Assembly: GCA_034435435.1 (NCBI GenBank)
Contig: DAOTXN010000062.1
Coordinates: 1 to 34,988, forward strand
Length of the DNA stretch: 34,988 nt
Reading direction: 5' to 3'
DNA from: DAOTXN01 sp034435435
GTDB lineage: Bacteria; Chloroflexota; Anaerolineae; S140-20
A program made the position numbers and the translations under genes. Of this stretch, positions 1 to 12,000 are shown piece by piece (the first letter of the stretch is position 1; each line of letters opens with the position of its first letter). The notes below the pieces were generated by a model. The model did no database searches. It was not told where the DNA came from and was given only the letters and a program-made list of their open reading frames with translations.

Positions 1-3000
1 CAGTGACGGTAGCGTCGCTGCTGAAGGTGTCGCTGACGTCGAAGGAGTAGACACGGCTGCGGTACACGCTGGTTTCGCCGTCATAGTCAAAGCTCGCGCC
101 GCCGCTGGTGGTGGCCGGGAAGGTGAGCGTGTCGAGGCCGGCCGCCTGCCCTGAGCCGGGCGAAGGGTCGGTGGCGTGTACCTGCACGGTATAGTTGCCG
201 CTGCCCACGCCATAGTACACGGTGGTGTCGCTGGCGTAGGCAAAGGCGCTGCTCTCGGTGATGTTGGTGACCTGCACGCCCGGCGGGGTGCGGTCTATCG
301 TCACCTGGACCTGGGCCGAGGCGGGGTATGCGCCCGGGTTGCCCAGCCCATCGCGGGCGCGGGCGCGGAAACCGTAAACGCCATCGGCTGGCGGCCAAAA
401 GGCCTCGGACTGCGAGGTCACGTGGCTCATCCAGTCGCTCCAGCCGCCCCCGTCCTGTTGCACCTGCACGTCGTAATCGGCTACGCCGACGCCTGCCCCG
501 TCATCTCCGCTCCAACTGACGATCACATAGTCCGCGTGGCTAAAAGCAGGCAGCGGGTCCATTTCCACTGTCGGCGGGGTCGTGTCCAGCGTCACCGTGA
601 CGACCTCCCCCTCGGCCGACCACTGCCCGAAGCGATCCTCGGCCCGCGCATTCAGCGGGTGCGGCCCGTCGCCGTCCAGCGTCACGTTCAGGCTCCAATC
701 CAGCGTGGGGCCTAACGCCTGCGCAGCCGCCTCTGTAGCCCCGTCGTACAGGTGCAGCGTCAGGTAGCCCTGGTCCACCCGGCCCCACACGCTCCAGTTC
801 GGGTTGGCGCTGAAGCGCGGCCCGTCCGGCCAGGTGATCTCGGGCGCAGCGGGCGGGTTGCGCACGGCCAGTCCCGTCTCGCCGTGGCCGCCGAGGTTGT
901 CTTGATCGACGCCATAATAGAACACGCCATAGTCGTCCGAGGACAACCCGGCCGTGGACCAGGCCGCTTCCCACAGCCCGGCCTGGCCGTCGCTCAGGAT
1001 GTGCGTGCGCGTCAACGCCACTGTGCTGCCGTCGGGCAGGGTGGCTTTCACCGCCGTCGTCGGCGCGCCCTCTTGCCAGTGCAAGTGCCGGGCCGTGGCC
1101 CACAGCGTGACGAGCGTTCCGGCCGCCACGGTGGTCGGCGTCACCCCCACGGTATACAGCGGCGGCTCTGCCACCAGCGTGATCTGCACCTCGTTCGACG
1201 GCGGGCTCGGCTCGCAGGTGCTGTCCACCGCCACAGCGTACACGCGGTTCACGCCGCCGTGCAAGGGATAATAGCCGGCCCAGCGGCCGTCCAGCCCCAC
1301 CGTGTCGGTCAACGTGGTGGTGAAAAAGCCTCCGTCCAGCACCGTCACCGTGCTGCCCGGCTCGGCCATGCCCTCGAACCAGGCCCGCCAGGTAGTCAGC
1401 GTGATGCCGCTGCTGGGGGCCAGGATGCTGGGCGCAGCCGGCGGCGTGCGGTCAATGTGTACCTGTTGCGGCGGGGTGGTGGTGGCCAGCCCGTTAGCGG
1501 CCGTCACCACCAGGGTGTAAGTGTAGGCGCCTTGGGGCAGGGGCAGGCCACCCGCGTCGCGCCCGTCCCAGACCAGGCTGTCCGGCGGGCCCCCAGCGCC
1601 GCCCGTCTCGGTGACGACCCCGGTTGCCCCCAGCACTTGCAGCCGCCAGGCGTCGATGCCCCACCCTTGTGGCCCGATCGCCTCCATCGCAAAGGCCGTC
1701 TGCGGCACGCAGCCGTCCGGCGCAAAGACCGGCGGCTGGGCCGTCACGTCGGCCCACGGATAGTCGGGCCGCACGCTCACGGTAAAGGCCGCCGTCGCCT
1801 GGTGATTAAAGGGGTCGGTTGCGGTCACGGCCAGCACATTCGTGCCGCTGATCAGCGTCACACCGGTAAAGGTGTACGCTTTCCCTGCGGTTAACGTCGC
1901 GCCGGCCGCTGCGCCATTCACCGCCAGTTCCACCGTCGCGCCCGCCTCCGCCTGTCCCTGGACTTGCGTCGTCAGCGCGTTGAGCGTGCTGCCGGCCTTG
2001 GGCCTGTACACGCTCACCCAGGTGTCTTGATCCACACGGAAGGACCACTCGGAGGTGGCGCGGTTGCCCGCCGTGTCCTGGATGGCCACGTAGACCGGGA
2101 CCGTGCCGCTCAGGGGCGCAGCCGGCTGGTAGTGAAAGCCTCCCGGCGTGATGGTCGCCTGGGCCGTCACGTTCGCGCTCTTGACCCTGATCAAGGCGCT
2201 GGCGAGGTCTATCTCGGCCGTGCCGGTCACGCTATAGCGCGCCGAGATGAGCGGTTGCGTCTCGCCCACCGCGCCAACCGGCGTGGGATCGCCGATCACC
2301 GGCCCGGCCCGGTCGTAGTAGACGGTGCGCGTCACCGCGGCGGCGTTCCCCACCTGATCGGTCGCGGTGATGATCAGCCGGTTCTCGCCCAGGGTCAAAT
2401 GCGCGTCGCCCAGCGTGCGTGTGAACACACCTTGAGCGTCTGGGCTGACGTCCTGGTAGCCGTGTCCTGTTTGCCAGACGCTGATTTCCACGGACGCGCC
2501 CGCTTCCGTCTGGCCCCTCACCGTCAGCGGCGCCTGGCTGAAGGTCAGGCCGTCGCCCGGCTGGGTGACGGTGAGCGTGGGCGCGGTCGTGTCCAGGGTG
2601 ATGGTGTCTGCGAAAACAGCCGAGACGTTGCCCGCCGGGTCGCGGAATTGCGCCTCCACCGTCTTTTCGCCGTCGCCACTGCTCAAGGTCCACGCATGGG
2701 TGTCCGCATAGTCTTCCCAACCGGACCACGCGCCGCCGGCGTTGCGGAAGCGCATTTCCAGTTGAGCGGCGCCCACGCAGTTGTCGCTGATCGAAATATC
2801 GGTCAGCGTGACCTCTGCGTTGCCGGTAGCGGCCTGCCCCCCGTTGATGGCAAAGCTGCCGTCGCTCGGCGCCGATGCATCCTGGCGTGAAGATACGGTG
2901 CTCGACCAGGCCGATTGGTTATTCACCGCGTCCTGGCTACGGGCGCGGTAGAAGTAGAGGGTGCAGTTGCCTAACCCGCTAAAAGTATAAGACGTGCCCG

Positions 3001-6000
3001 CCTGCCAGGGCGACGTGGCCAGGCCATTCTGGAAGCTGCTATCCGTAGCTCGTTGGGCCTGATACTGCACACCGCCTGCGCCACCGTCGGTGACGGTGTT
3101 CCAGGAGACCGTGTTCTGGGCGCCGGGGGTGTAAGCGGGCTCGGTGTTCATTGTGGGGATGGGTGGCGGCGAAGCATCCTGCGTCGAAGAGACCGCACTC
3201 GACCAAGCGGAGCGCTGGTCAAAGGCGTCCCGACCCCGCACGCGGTAATAGTAGATCTGGCCATTGCTCAACCCGCTGAAGGTGTAAGAGGTGCCCGACT
3301 GCCAACCTGATTCCACCACGCCGGCCGTAAAGGCGCTGTTGGTGGCCCGCTGCGCTTGATACTGCACACCGCCCACCCCCGCGTCGGTGACGGCGCCCCA
3401 CGAGACGGTATTCTGCGTGCCGGCGGTGTAGGGCGGTTCGGCGTTCATGGTCGGAATTGGGGGTGGCGTAGTGTCTACCCAGTATTCCCGGGTCCCTATC
3501 TGCACGTTGCCGGCCCAGTCCAGCGTCTCAGCCCGCAGCGTGTGTTTACCATCACCCAGGCCTGCTGCACTGGTCGTAATGGGCCCCGGCGCGTAACTGG
3601 CGCAAGGCAACACTGTTCCACCCGAGTTCCACATCGTCCTGAGACAATGCACCCCTGATCCTCCGTCGTTGGCGCTGACGGTAATAGAGTTGCTGGGGTT
3701 GGTGTACCAGGTCTGCGGCGTCTGACCGGAAAAGGTGAGGGTGGGGGCGGCGTCGTCCTGGGCGTTGCTCAAAGCAAAGTAGTCCAGGTCGGCGCTGATG
3801 ACGTTGTTCTCCCCGTGGTAAGGCCATTCGTCTCCCGGCCAACCAAAGGATATCCAGCGCACCGTTCCCCAGTCGAAACTGTTCCACTCATCTACCGTCA
3901 GGTCTTCACTATGAATGAGCGCGCCATCGAGATAATAGTCTATGTGGCGCTGGGCCGAGTTTACGATTTTGAAGGTGTGGTATTGGCCCCGCTGACCGGG
4001 ATCGAAGGAGTAAGAGGCGTATTCCGCATTGGTTTGCGAGTTGCGAAAGCGGGTCGTACAGCCAATAGCTTCCACATCACTTGTCCCGTCGACGCTGCAA
4101 TCAAAACCCACGTAGCGCTGGGCGTCAGAATCCTGAACAATCCCGTACACCAGGTTCCAGCGGGCTTCAGAGTTGATGCGGAAGCGCCACTCCACACTGA
4201 CGCCACCACCGTCCAGGTGCACTTTGGGGCGCAAGTTGAGGTAACTGGACCAGCGCCACGTCGGGTCGTAGTAGGAACCACGTCGAGACTGAATAGCGCC
4301 TCCCACCGCTTGTAGGGTAATGCCGTTTTCTTCATACTTGATCCAATAGTGGGTATCCAGCGCGTTGAAATTGTCGCTGTAACCATAGACAGCTGCCAGT
4401 GGCCGGTAGTATCCTCCTCGCGCCACGTCCGACCACACCGGCGCCATGACCAGCAAGGGCTGGTCCGTCGTTTGTACTTGCTCACGCGGTTCACCCTGCC
4501 ATGTCGTCTTGAGCGGCAGAGGCAGAAACAGCGGGCTGGGGAAGGATTGCGCCAGTGGCGCACCCATACCCTGGGTTTCAGCGCGCGCTGCCATATCCTT
4601 GAGCGGCAGGGGCAGCCAGGCTTCCCAGACCTTTGAGGCTTCGTCCTGAGGCTCAGCCCGAAGGGTTTCTGAAACCTCAAAGGTCTCTGTCCGCGCCGCC
4701 ACGGCCATATTGGGCAGCGCGGCCTGGGGTTGCGGCGGCGTCAGGTCCAGTTCCGTCCCCGGCGAAAGCCTTTCCTCGTACAACTCGCCCACGTATAGCG
4801 TCGCGCCGGCGGGGGCCATCTGGGCCACCCGCGCCCCGTCGCCGTCGTAGTAAAAGTGGGTAGATTGGGAAATTGGTAGATTGGTCACCCGCACCAGCCG
4901 GTTTTCGACGTCGAATTCTTGCGCGTAGGTGATGGCTTGCGTGCCGCTGACCTCGACCCGTAACGTCATGTTGCCGTTGGCGTCGTATTCAAAATGGGAG
5001 CCGTCGCTCAGATCGGTCACGGCGTGCGGGGCGCTCCCGGTGTATTCGTAATCCAGCGTCACGACTTCGTTCACGCGCCAGATGATGTTGCCGATTTCGT
5101 CGTAATGATACTGGCGGTCGAACGGCCCCTCGCCGCCGCCGGTCGTCCAGGCGTCGGTCAGCCGGTCCAGCGGGTCGTAGCGGAAGTTCTGCACCTGGCC
5201 GCCGTTCTGCCCGTCGGTGATGGACAGCACGTTGCCCCCGGCGTCATAGGTGTAGCTCAAGTCCTGCACGGCCCCGGTGTGCAAACGCGTCAGCCGCCAG
5301 TTGAGCGGGTCGTAGCTGTAGGCGGTCGTCAGGCCGTTGCCCAGCGCCAGCGTGCTCAACTGTCCGGCCTGGTTGTAGGTGGCGCTGTTCACGTAGGCAT
5401 CGAGTCCGCTCAACGCCAGCGGCATCCCGCCGGCGTCGTAGCTTTGATGCACGACTTCGCCGTCGGGGTAGGTGAGGTCCGTCACCCGGTCCAGGGCGTC
5501 GTAGGCGTAACCCACGGTGTAGGTCAATGGCTCATCGCCCGCGATCAAAAAGACCCGCGTCTCTTCCTCCAGCCGCCCGCGCTCGTCGTAGCGATAAGTC
5601 GCCTCGCCGCCGGGGTAGGTCATTCCCGTGCGCAGCCCGATCCCATACTGCCCCTCGTCGTAGCTGTACGTGGCCAGCATTTGCCCATTGGCCGATTTGC
5701 CGATTAGCCGGTTCAGGTCGTCATAGCTAAAGTCGATCTCCTGCTCCAGGGCATCTGTCTGTGCGATCAGGTTGCCCAGCAGGTCATAGTCGTAGGACCA
5801 CACACCCATGTCGGGGTCGTCCATCCCCACCTTGCGCCCCAGGTCGTCGTAGGTGATCACGGTCGTGTTCCCCAGTTCATCTTGCACGCCGACCAGGTCC
5901 CCGCGCACGTCGTAAGTGTAGACCGTCGTGGCGTAGAGGGAGGGGTATTGGGGTATTGGGGATTGGGTATTCGTGTACTCGTAGACGCGGGTGAGCTGGC

Positions 6001-9000
6001 CGTAGGCGTCGGTGACGTGGGTCATCTGGTGACCGTTGGCGTCGGTGAGGATCGTCGTCCAGCCCAGGTAGGCGCTCTCGGTGTGGGCGCCGTCGGGATA
6101 GTCTACCTGGGTGACCCGGCCCAGGGTGTCAAAGTGACTGACCGTTGCGGGCGTCCCAACCGGCGCCGAGGCGTACTCGTCCCACGAGCTGGCAAAGTAG
6201 GGGCTGTAGCTGGTCGTCGCTCGCCCCAAGGCGTCGTAGGCCACGGCGCTGACGACGGCCTGCCCGCCGGCGGCCTCGGAGCGGGTCTGCACCGCCCGCC
6301 CCAGGCCGTCGTAAAAGGCGGCCGCGTTCAACGTGCCCGCCTGCCCGTGCGCCTCTCGCTGCCAGACCTGCGCCCGCATCAACCCGGGGGCATAGTTTTC
6401 GTCGTAGGCGTAGGTGGCGCTGGGGTTGTTCCAGTCGTCGCCGGGTCGCACCACCTGTAGCACCCGCCCAAAGGCGTCGTAGCGCTGGTATACGGCGGTG
6501 GCCGGGCCGTTGGGTCCCCAGGCCCCCTCCACCGCGCCAAAGTAGGCGCCGTCTGCGCTCAGAGCCGACCCGTTCACGCCGTAATACTCGGTGGTGCTGC
6601 ACTGCTCCAGGTCGCTGCCGGCGGCGGCGCAACTCTGCACCGGGAACTGGTGAAAGGTGTCGTCGTAGCGGGTGACCGCGCGCTGGCCCAGGGCGTTGGT
6701 CTGGGTGATGGCGTTGCCGTAAGCGTCGTAAGCGGTCGTGCTCGTGTAGGGGCTGCCGGGTGACAGCGCCGCCACTTTGGTCAAAGCGCCGCGCAGCGGC
6801 GCCTCGCCGTAGGGCAGCTCGTCGTAGTAAAAGTAGCTGCGCGCCACGCTCGCATGATTGGCGCCCTCCGGCACGATACCTTCGTAAAGCAACTCGCTCT
6901 GGGGCAGGCCGATGAGCCAGATGGCCAGGTCCGGGTTGTGCACAAAGGTCCGCCGCACGGTGCGCTCGTCGCCCTCGACGTCCACGTCGCCGTACAGGTA
7001 CTCGGCCAGCACGTCCCCGTACGCGTCGTACTCGTACCCCGTGCGCGTGCAGGCCTGGCCCTGGCAGGAGGTCGTCTCGGACAATTCGATGCGGTATTGC
7101 AGCTCGTCGCCCCGCGTATTCGTGAGGGTGGCCCAGGTCTGCGTCACCACCTGCATCGGTGCATCGGTCGCCGTCGGGCGCACCAGCGTGCGGTACTCGC
7201 GCCCCAAGGCACCGCTCCCGTCGGTGCTAAAGTGGTGCTCCGTCACCCCGGCCACGGTTTCGCCGTCGTACTCGTAGGCCGTTACCGTCACGTGCTCAAA
7301 GCCGACCAGACCTCTGGAGTCCGGCGCGTCCCAGGGATGGTGCGGCCGGTAGCAGGGTTGGTCGCCCTGCTGCAGGCACTTGTCCTGATAGGAATATGCC
7401 GCCTCGCTCGTGTGGCCCAGCCCATCCTCGACCTGCTGGGTCTGCACCTGATAATAGTAGGCCGGGCCGCAGCGCTTCTCGGCCGGCAGCGTGGGTGAAA
7501 ACTGGTTGCACGAGGCCGCCGGCACGCCGATCTGGATCTCGCCGCCGTGCACGTACTGGTACTGGAAGGTCACCCGCCCGCCGTAGCCGTTCTCCATCTC
7601 CGTCATACGCCGGTAGACCAGCTTGTCGCCATAATATCCCCCGCCGTCCGGGTCCAGGTTGCCGTCGGTCTGGTTCATGGCTTCGTAGGTAAAGGTCATC
7701 GCGGGCAGCTCCGCGCCGCCGCTTTGCCCGCCCACCCCAAAGCGCCGCACGCGCTGCAGCAACGTGAACTCGGGCGGCTCGGTGTGATGCGTCCATTCGT
7801 ATCCCGGCCAGGGTTCGGTGACCAGTTGGTACTCTAGCACGTATTCGGCCAGCAGGTGATTCCCGGTGCACTGGCCGGCCTCGGTCACGTCCACACACAC
7901 GCGCACGTCGTGCAGCCGTGTCTCGTCCCACATTGACCAGTTCTCTTTCACGTTTGGCCCGTCGTCAAAGCCGCCCCGGCTCTCCCGGTCGAACAGGACC
8001 ATGTAGCGACCCGCGTCAGCGTCGGCGTCGTGGCCGGTGTAGCGAATAGCCTGCGGCTGGCTCTCCGGTGTATACACGACCCCGTTGAAACCCAGCCGAT
8101 CCCGCTCCCAATAGCTGGCCGTCATCAAGTTGCCAAAGACGTCTTGTACCCGGTCCATCCGCCAGCGATAGGCCACCTTGCCGTGCGCCTCGCCGGCGTA
8201 GTACTTGTCCTCCGGTACGTAATCACCCTCGGGCTGGTAGCCGCTCATCAGCGTCATCTGCTCCGCGTCGCCGTTAAAGCCCAGGCGATACTGGGCGCCG
8301 CTACGGTCCACGACCAGCCAGTACTCACCGCTTTCGTTGCCGCTGCCCGCCGGCGCGGGGTAGGTGATACCCCCGTAGGTATAATTGTTGCGCGCGTTCA
8401 GGCGCAGGATGAGCAAAAAGCTCTCTTCTTCGGTGAAATAACGCCCACCGGCCTGGGCAGGGTTCTCGGGGATCAAGGTGTACCCGGCGCCGTTGAACAG
8501 CAAAGTGAAACGGTTGCGATACCCCCAATGCGCGCTGCAGCCCTCCATACCCCAATCGCACTCGCCGTTGCGGATGCGCCGCGTGATCTGCGGCAGGTCC
8601 AGGCTCCAGCCCTGCCCGGCCCACGCGGATTGCACCACGCCCAACACGCCGTCCAGCCGTGAGCTGTCGTAGCTCAGGGACAGGCTGGGTCCCACGCCGT
8701 TGCGGCCGGCCGGCGCCGGGAGGGGGATGGCCAGCGCGGCCGAGCCACGGAACAGGCTGACCTGCGGCAGCGAGGGCAGCAGCAGGTGCGAACCGTCGGC
8801 GGGGAAGGGGTTCTCGGCCCCGGCCACGTGGGAGGAAAAGCGCTGCGTCTGGGCGCGCATCACGCCTGCCTCCCAGTCGATCTCGGAGGGCACCAGCGTC
8901 CAGGACTCCGTTTCCAGGTCCGCCAGGTGCCACAGGTCCACGGCCATCCAATCCATCGTGGGCGACAGCGCGCCGCTCAAATCCAGCGTGACGCTGACCG

Positions 9001-12000
9001 GCGCCAGGAAACGCAGGTGCCCCTGCTCGTCCTGCAAAGCCTGCGCGGCCGCGTCGGCCGGCTGCACGTCGAACAACGATAAGACGTGAGCGCCGTTGAT
9101 CTGGGGCGGCGGGGTGGGGTAGGTGCTCAGGCGCAACTGCACCGGCTGGGTCACCGCGCCGGCCGGGAAGAGCAGGCTCACGCCTTCGTTTTCGGCCACC
9201 AACTGCCCACCGGCCGTGGGCGTCACTGTGGCCGTGACCACGCTGGCCGCCTGCACGGTGGTGGTAGCCGCGGCGCTCAAGCTCACGCCGGGCGCGGTGA
9301 GAGCGGCGTGGTTGACCAGCGCACCTTCCGTGGCCCACAGCTTGACGCGCGCCAACACCGTCACAGAGGCCGTCTCGCCCGCCGCGATGACGCCCGGCTC
9401 CCAGCGCACCTGGTGGGTGCCGGTCAGATAAGTGGCGGCAGGTACTGTGCTAGTGACATAAGCCACAGCCTGGGGCAGCGTGTCGGTGAGGGCCACGCCG
9501 GTCGCCGGCCCGGCGCCGCTGTTGGTGATGCGCAACGTGTAGGTGACGGCGAAACCGGGGAAGGCCGTGGGCGGAGCGGTCTTGGATAGGGCCAGGTCGG
9601 GAGGCGCCCCCAGGTAGCACACCTGCAGCCAGGGCCGCGTGAGGGTGCTGGTGACCTCGCTGCTGGCGTAGGATTCAAAATTGTCCGGTGGAAGAGAATA
9701 ACGATACAACCGCCCACCCGCCGGCAGGCTGGCGCCGATGACGGCTGGGTTGTCCAGCAGCAAGCCGTAATTCGCTACCTGTCCTGCCACCCAGTCGGAC
9801 ACCAGCGCCGTCACGTCGGCGGTCTTGAAGCTGTCCTGGCCACTGCCGAGGAAACTGGCTTCGACGGCCGACGCAAAGCTGTCCCCAAAGCTGTTCCAGG
9901 TCACGCTGGTTTCGTCCCAGGACGCGGTGACCCGGTGCACGTTCACCGTTTCCCCGCTGCCGGGATTGGTCAGGTAGACCCCCAGGGTGGCGGATTGCAC
10001 CGCGCTGCCGGAGGGGATCGCAGTCAGGTCGAAACGGAGCAGGCTGCGCTCGATCCCGACCTCGTGCAGGCCGGTGTACAGCGTCTCCCCATTGCCAGCC
10101 TGGTCGGGCCAGGCCTGCCACACATGGGCGTCCGCCACCTGCCCCAGTATGCCACGCTGGATGGTGATGCACGTCGTGGCGGTGACGGCCTCCGTCACCG
10201 TGACCGTCGTCGTCGCCGTGACCACGCTGGCGCTGTTGCTGGCGGTGACGACGGCCGCATAGAGGCCGGCCGCCGGGTAGGTGTGGGTGGTCAGGGCTTG
10301 ATAGACCGGTGAGCTGCCGTCGCCGAAGGACCAGTGGTAGGCGACGTTGCTGCCCGCCGTGACGGTGGCAGTGAGCGTCGTGGCCTGGCCCAGTTCGGTC
10401 GGGCTGTCGTTGACAGCGCTCAACCCGGCGATGGGCACGTCGGTGGCGGTGATGTAGCGCGTGCGCGTCAGCACATCCCACTCGCCGGTCTGCGTGTCGG
10501 TCACGCGCCCGGACACGGTGTACACGCCAGTCTGCGTATACGTGTGCTGCGGGTAGGGCTGTGCGCTGGTCCCGCCATCGCCAAAGAGCCACCTGCCTTG
10601 GTCAGCCACGCCCGCCGGCGTCGCTGTCACTGTGAATTGCACGGTCAGTGAGATCACCCCCTGGGTCGGCGTGGCGGTGAATCCGGCCTGCAAGGGCCGG
10701 AAGCGCCGACTCAGGATGGCCGTGTTCGAGCCATTGGCCCCTACCATGGCCTGGTTGCCCGAGGGCTCCCCGCCCCCACTCGCCGCAATGCGCTCCGCCA
10801 GCACGTCCGGGGTGAGGGTCTGGTTGTTCCCTGAGAGCAAGCCACCCTCGTGCACCACCTGCCCGTAGCCGTATGCGCTGCCACTGCGCGTGTCGCGCCA
10901 GACGGCCAACCAGTCCTGCGTCAGGGCATTGTAGCCCACGTCGGGCACGGTCTGGTTATTCGTGGCGTTCGTCAACGTGATGGGCGCACCCAGCAACTCG
11001 GCGTCGCCGGCGACCCGCTGCCCAAAGGCGTCGTTTCCATCACTCCAGGTGACGAGGAAAGCGTCGGAGCCGGTGCCATAGTCCAGGGCCGGGTCGGACT
11101 GCGTGCCGGTGGCCGCCACCACCGCAAAAGCACTCCCGTTCAGGGTCCCATCGCTCACCACGCGGCGGGCGTACAGATCACTTCCCTGTTCCCAGACCAC
11201 CAGGTATTCTTCGAGCGCCGTGCCAAAAGCCACGTCGGGGTCCTGTTCCGTCGTCAGCGTCGCAGCCACGTTGAACACGCTCCCTGTGGGCACGCCCGCC
11301 GTCGTCACCCGCTGGGCGTCCACGTTGTAATTGCCGCCCACGTTGCGATCTGCCACGACGAGGTAGCCACCATTCACGCTGTCCGCTGCCACCGAGGGGT
11401 TGCCCAGCGCCTGGGCGCTGTAGACCACGTAGCCCTGCCCCAGGCTCGCCCCGCTCGTGGGTACCTGGCGGCTGCGGATGGCGCTGCCCGTGCCCCACAC
11501 CACCAGGTAGTGCTTCGACACCGGGTCGTAGGCCGCCCGCGGCGCGTCCCACGTGCTGGTGTAGCTGCCCTGCGCGGCGAACAGCACCAGGCCAGTCGGG
11601 TCGGGCGTGCCGTCGCTGTCCATCCGCCGCCCTTCGATGCGCGTCACAAAGCCGCCGCCGGTGTTGCGCAGCGCCAGCCATACCGCCAGATATTGATCGT
11701 CGTCCGGGTTGTAGGCCACGTCGGGCGCATACACTTGGCTGCCGCCTCCCACGCTCACCAGGGCGTTGACGCCACCCATCAGTGGGTCCACTACCACGGG
11801 ATAGGTAGCCCGCGCCAGCCAGTCGCCCGGCAACACCATTTCGATCTCTTTTTCCGTCTCTCCCACGCGCATCTCCAACGCGGCCACGTGTCCGGCTGCG
11901 TCGTAAGCCACCGCCGGGCCGTATTGCGCCAGCCACGTCTCGTCGGACGCGTCCGACAGGCGGTCGGCGGGCGGGTAGAACTGCACTGCCGTCCGCGTCA

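Noticed and set aside
3961..4680. Minus-strand 239-codon frame starting at TTG 4680
   Set aside because: It lies inside the giant RHS gene in another frame; the RHS frame there reads as a good laminin-G-like domain with no stop.
4800..4900. Frameshift or gene border in the giant RHS gene where YD repeats end
   Set aside because: The same frame continues without a stop through 4860 and 4400 into coherent domain sequence.
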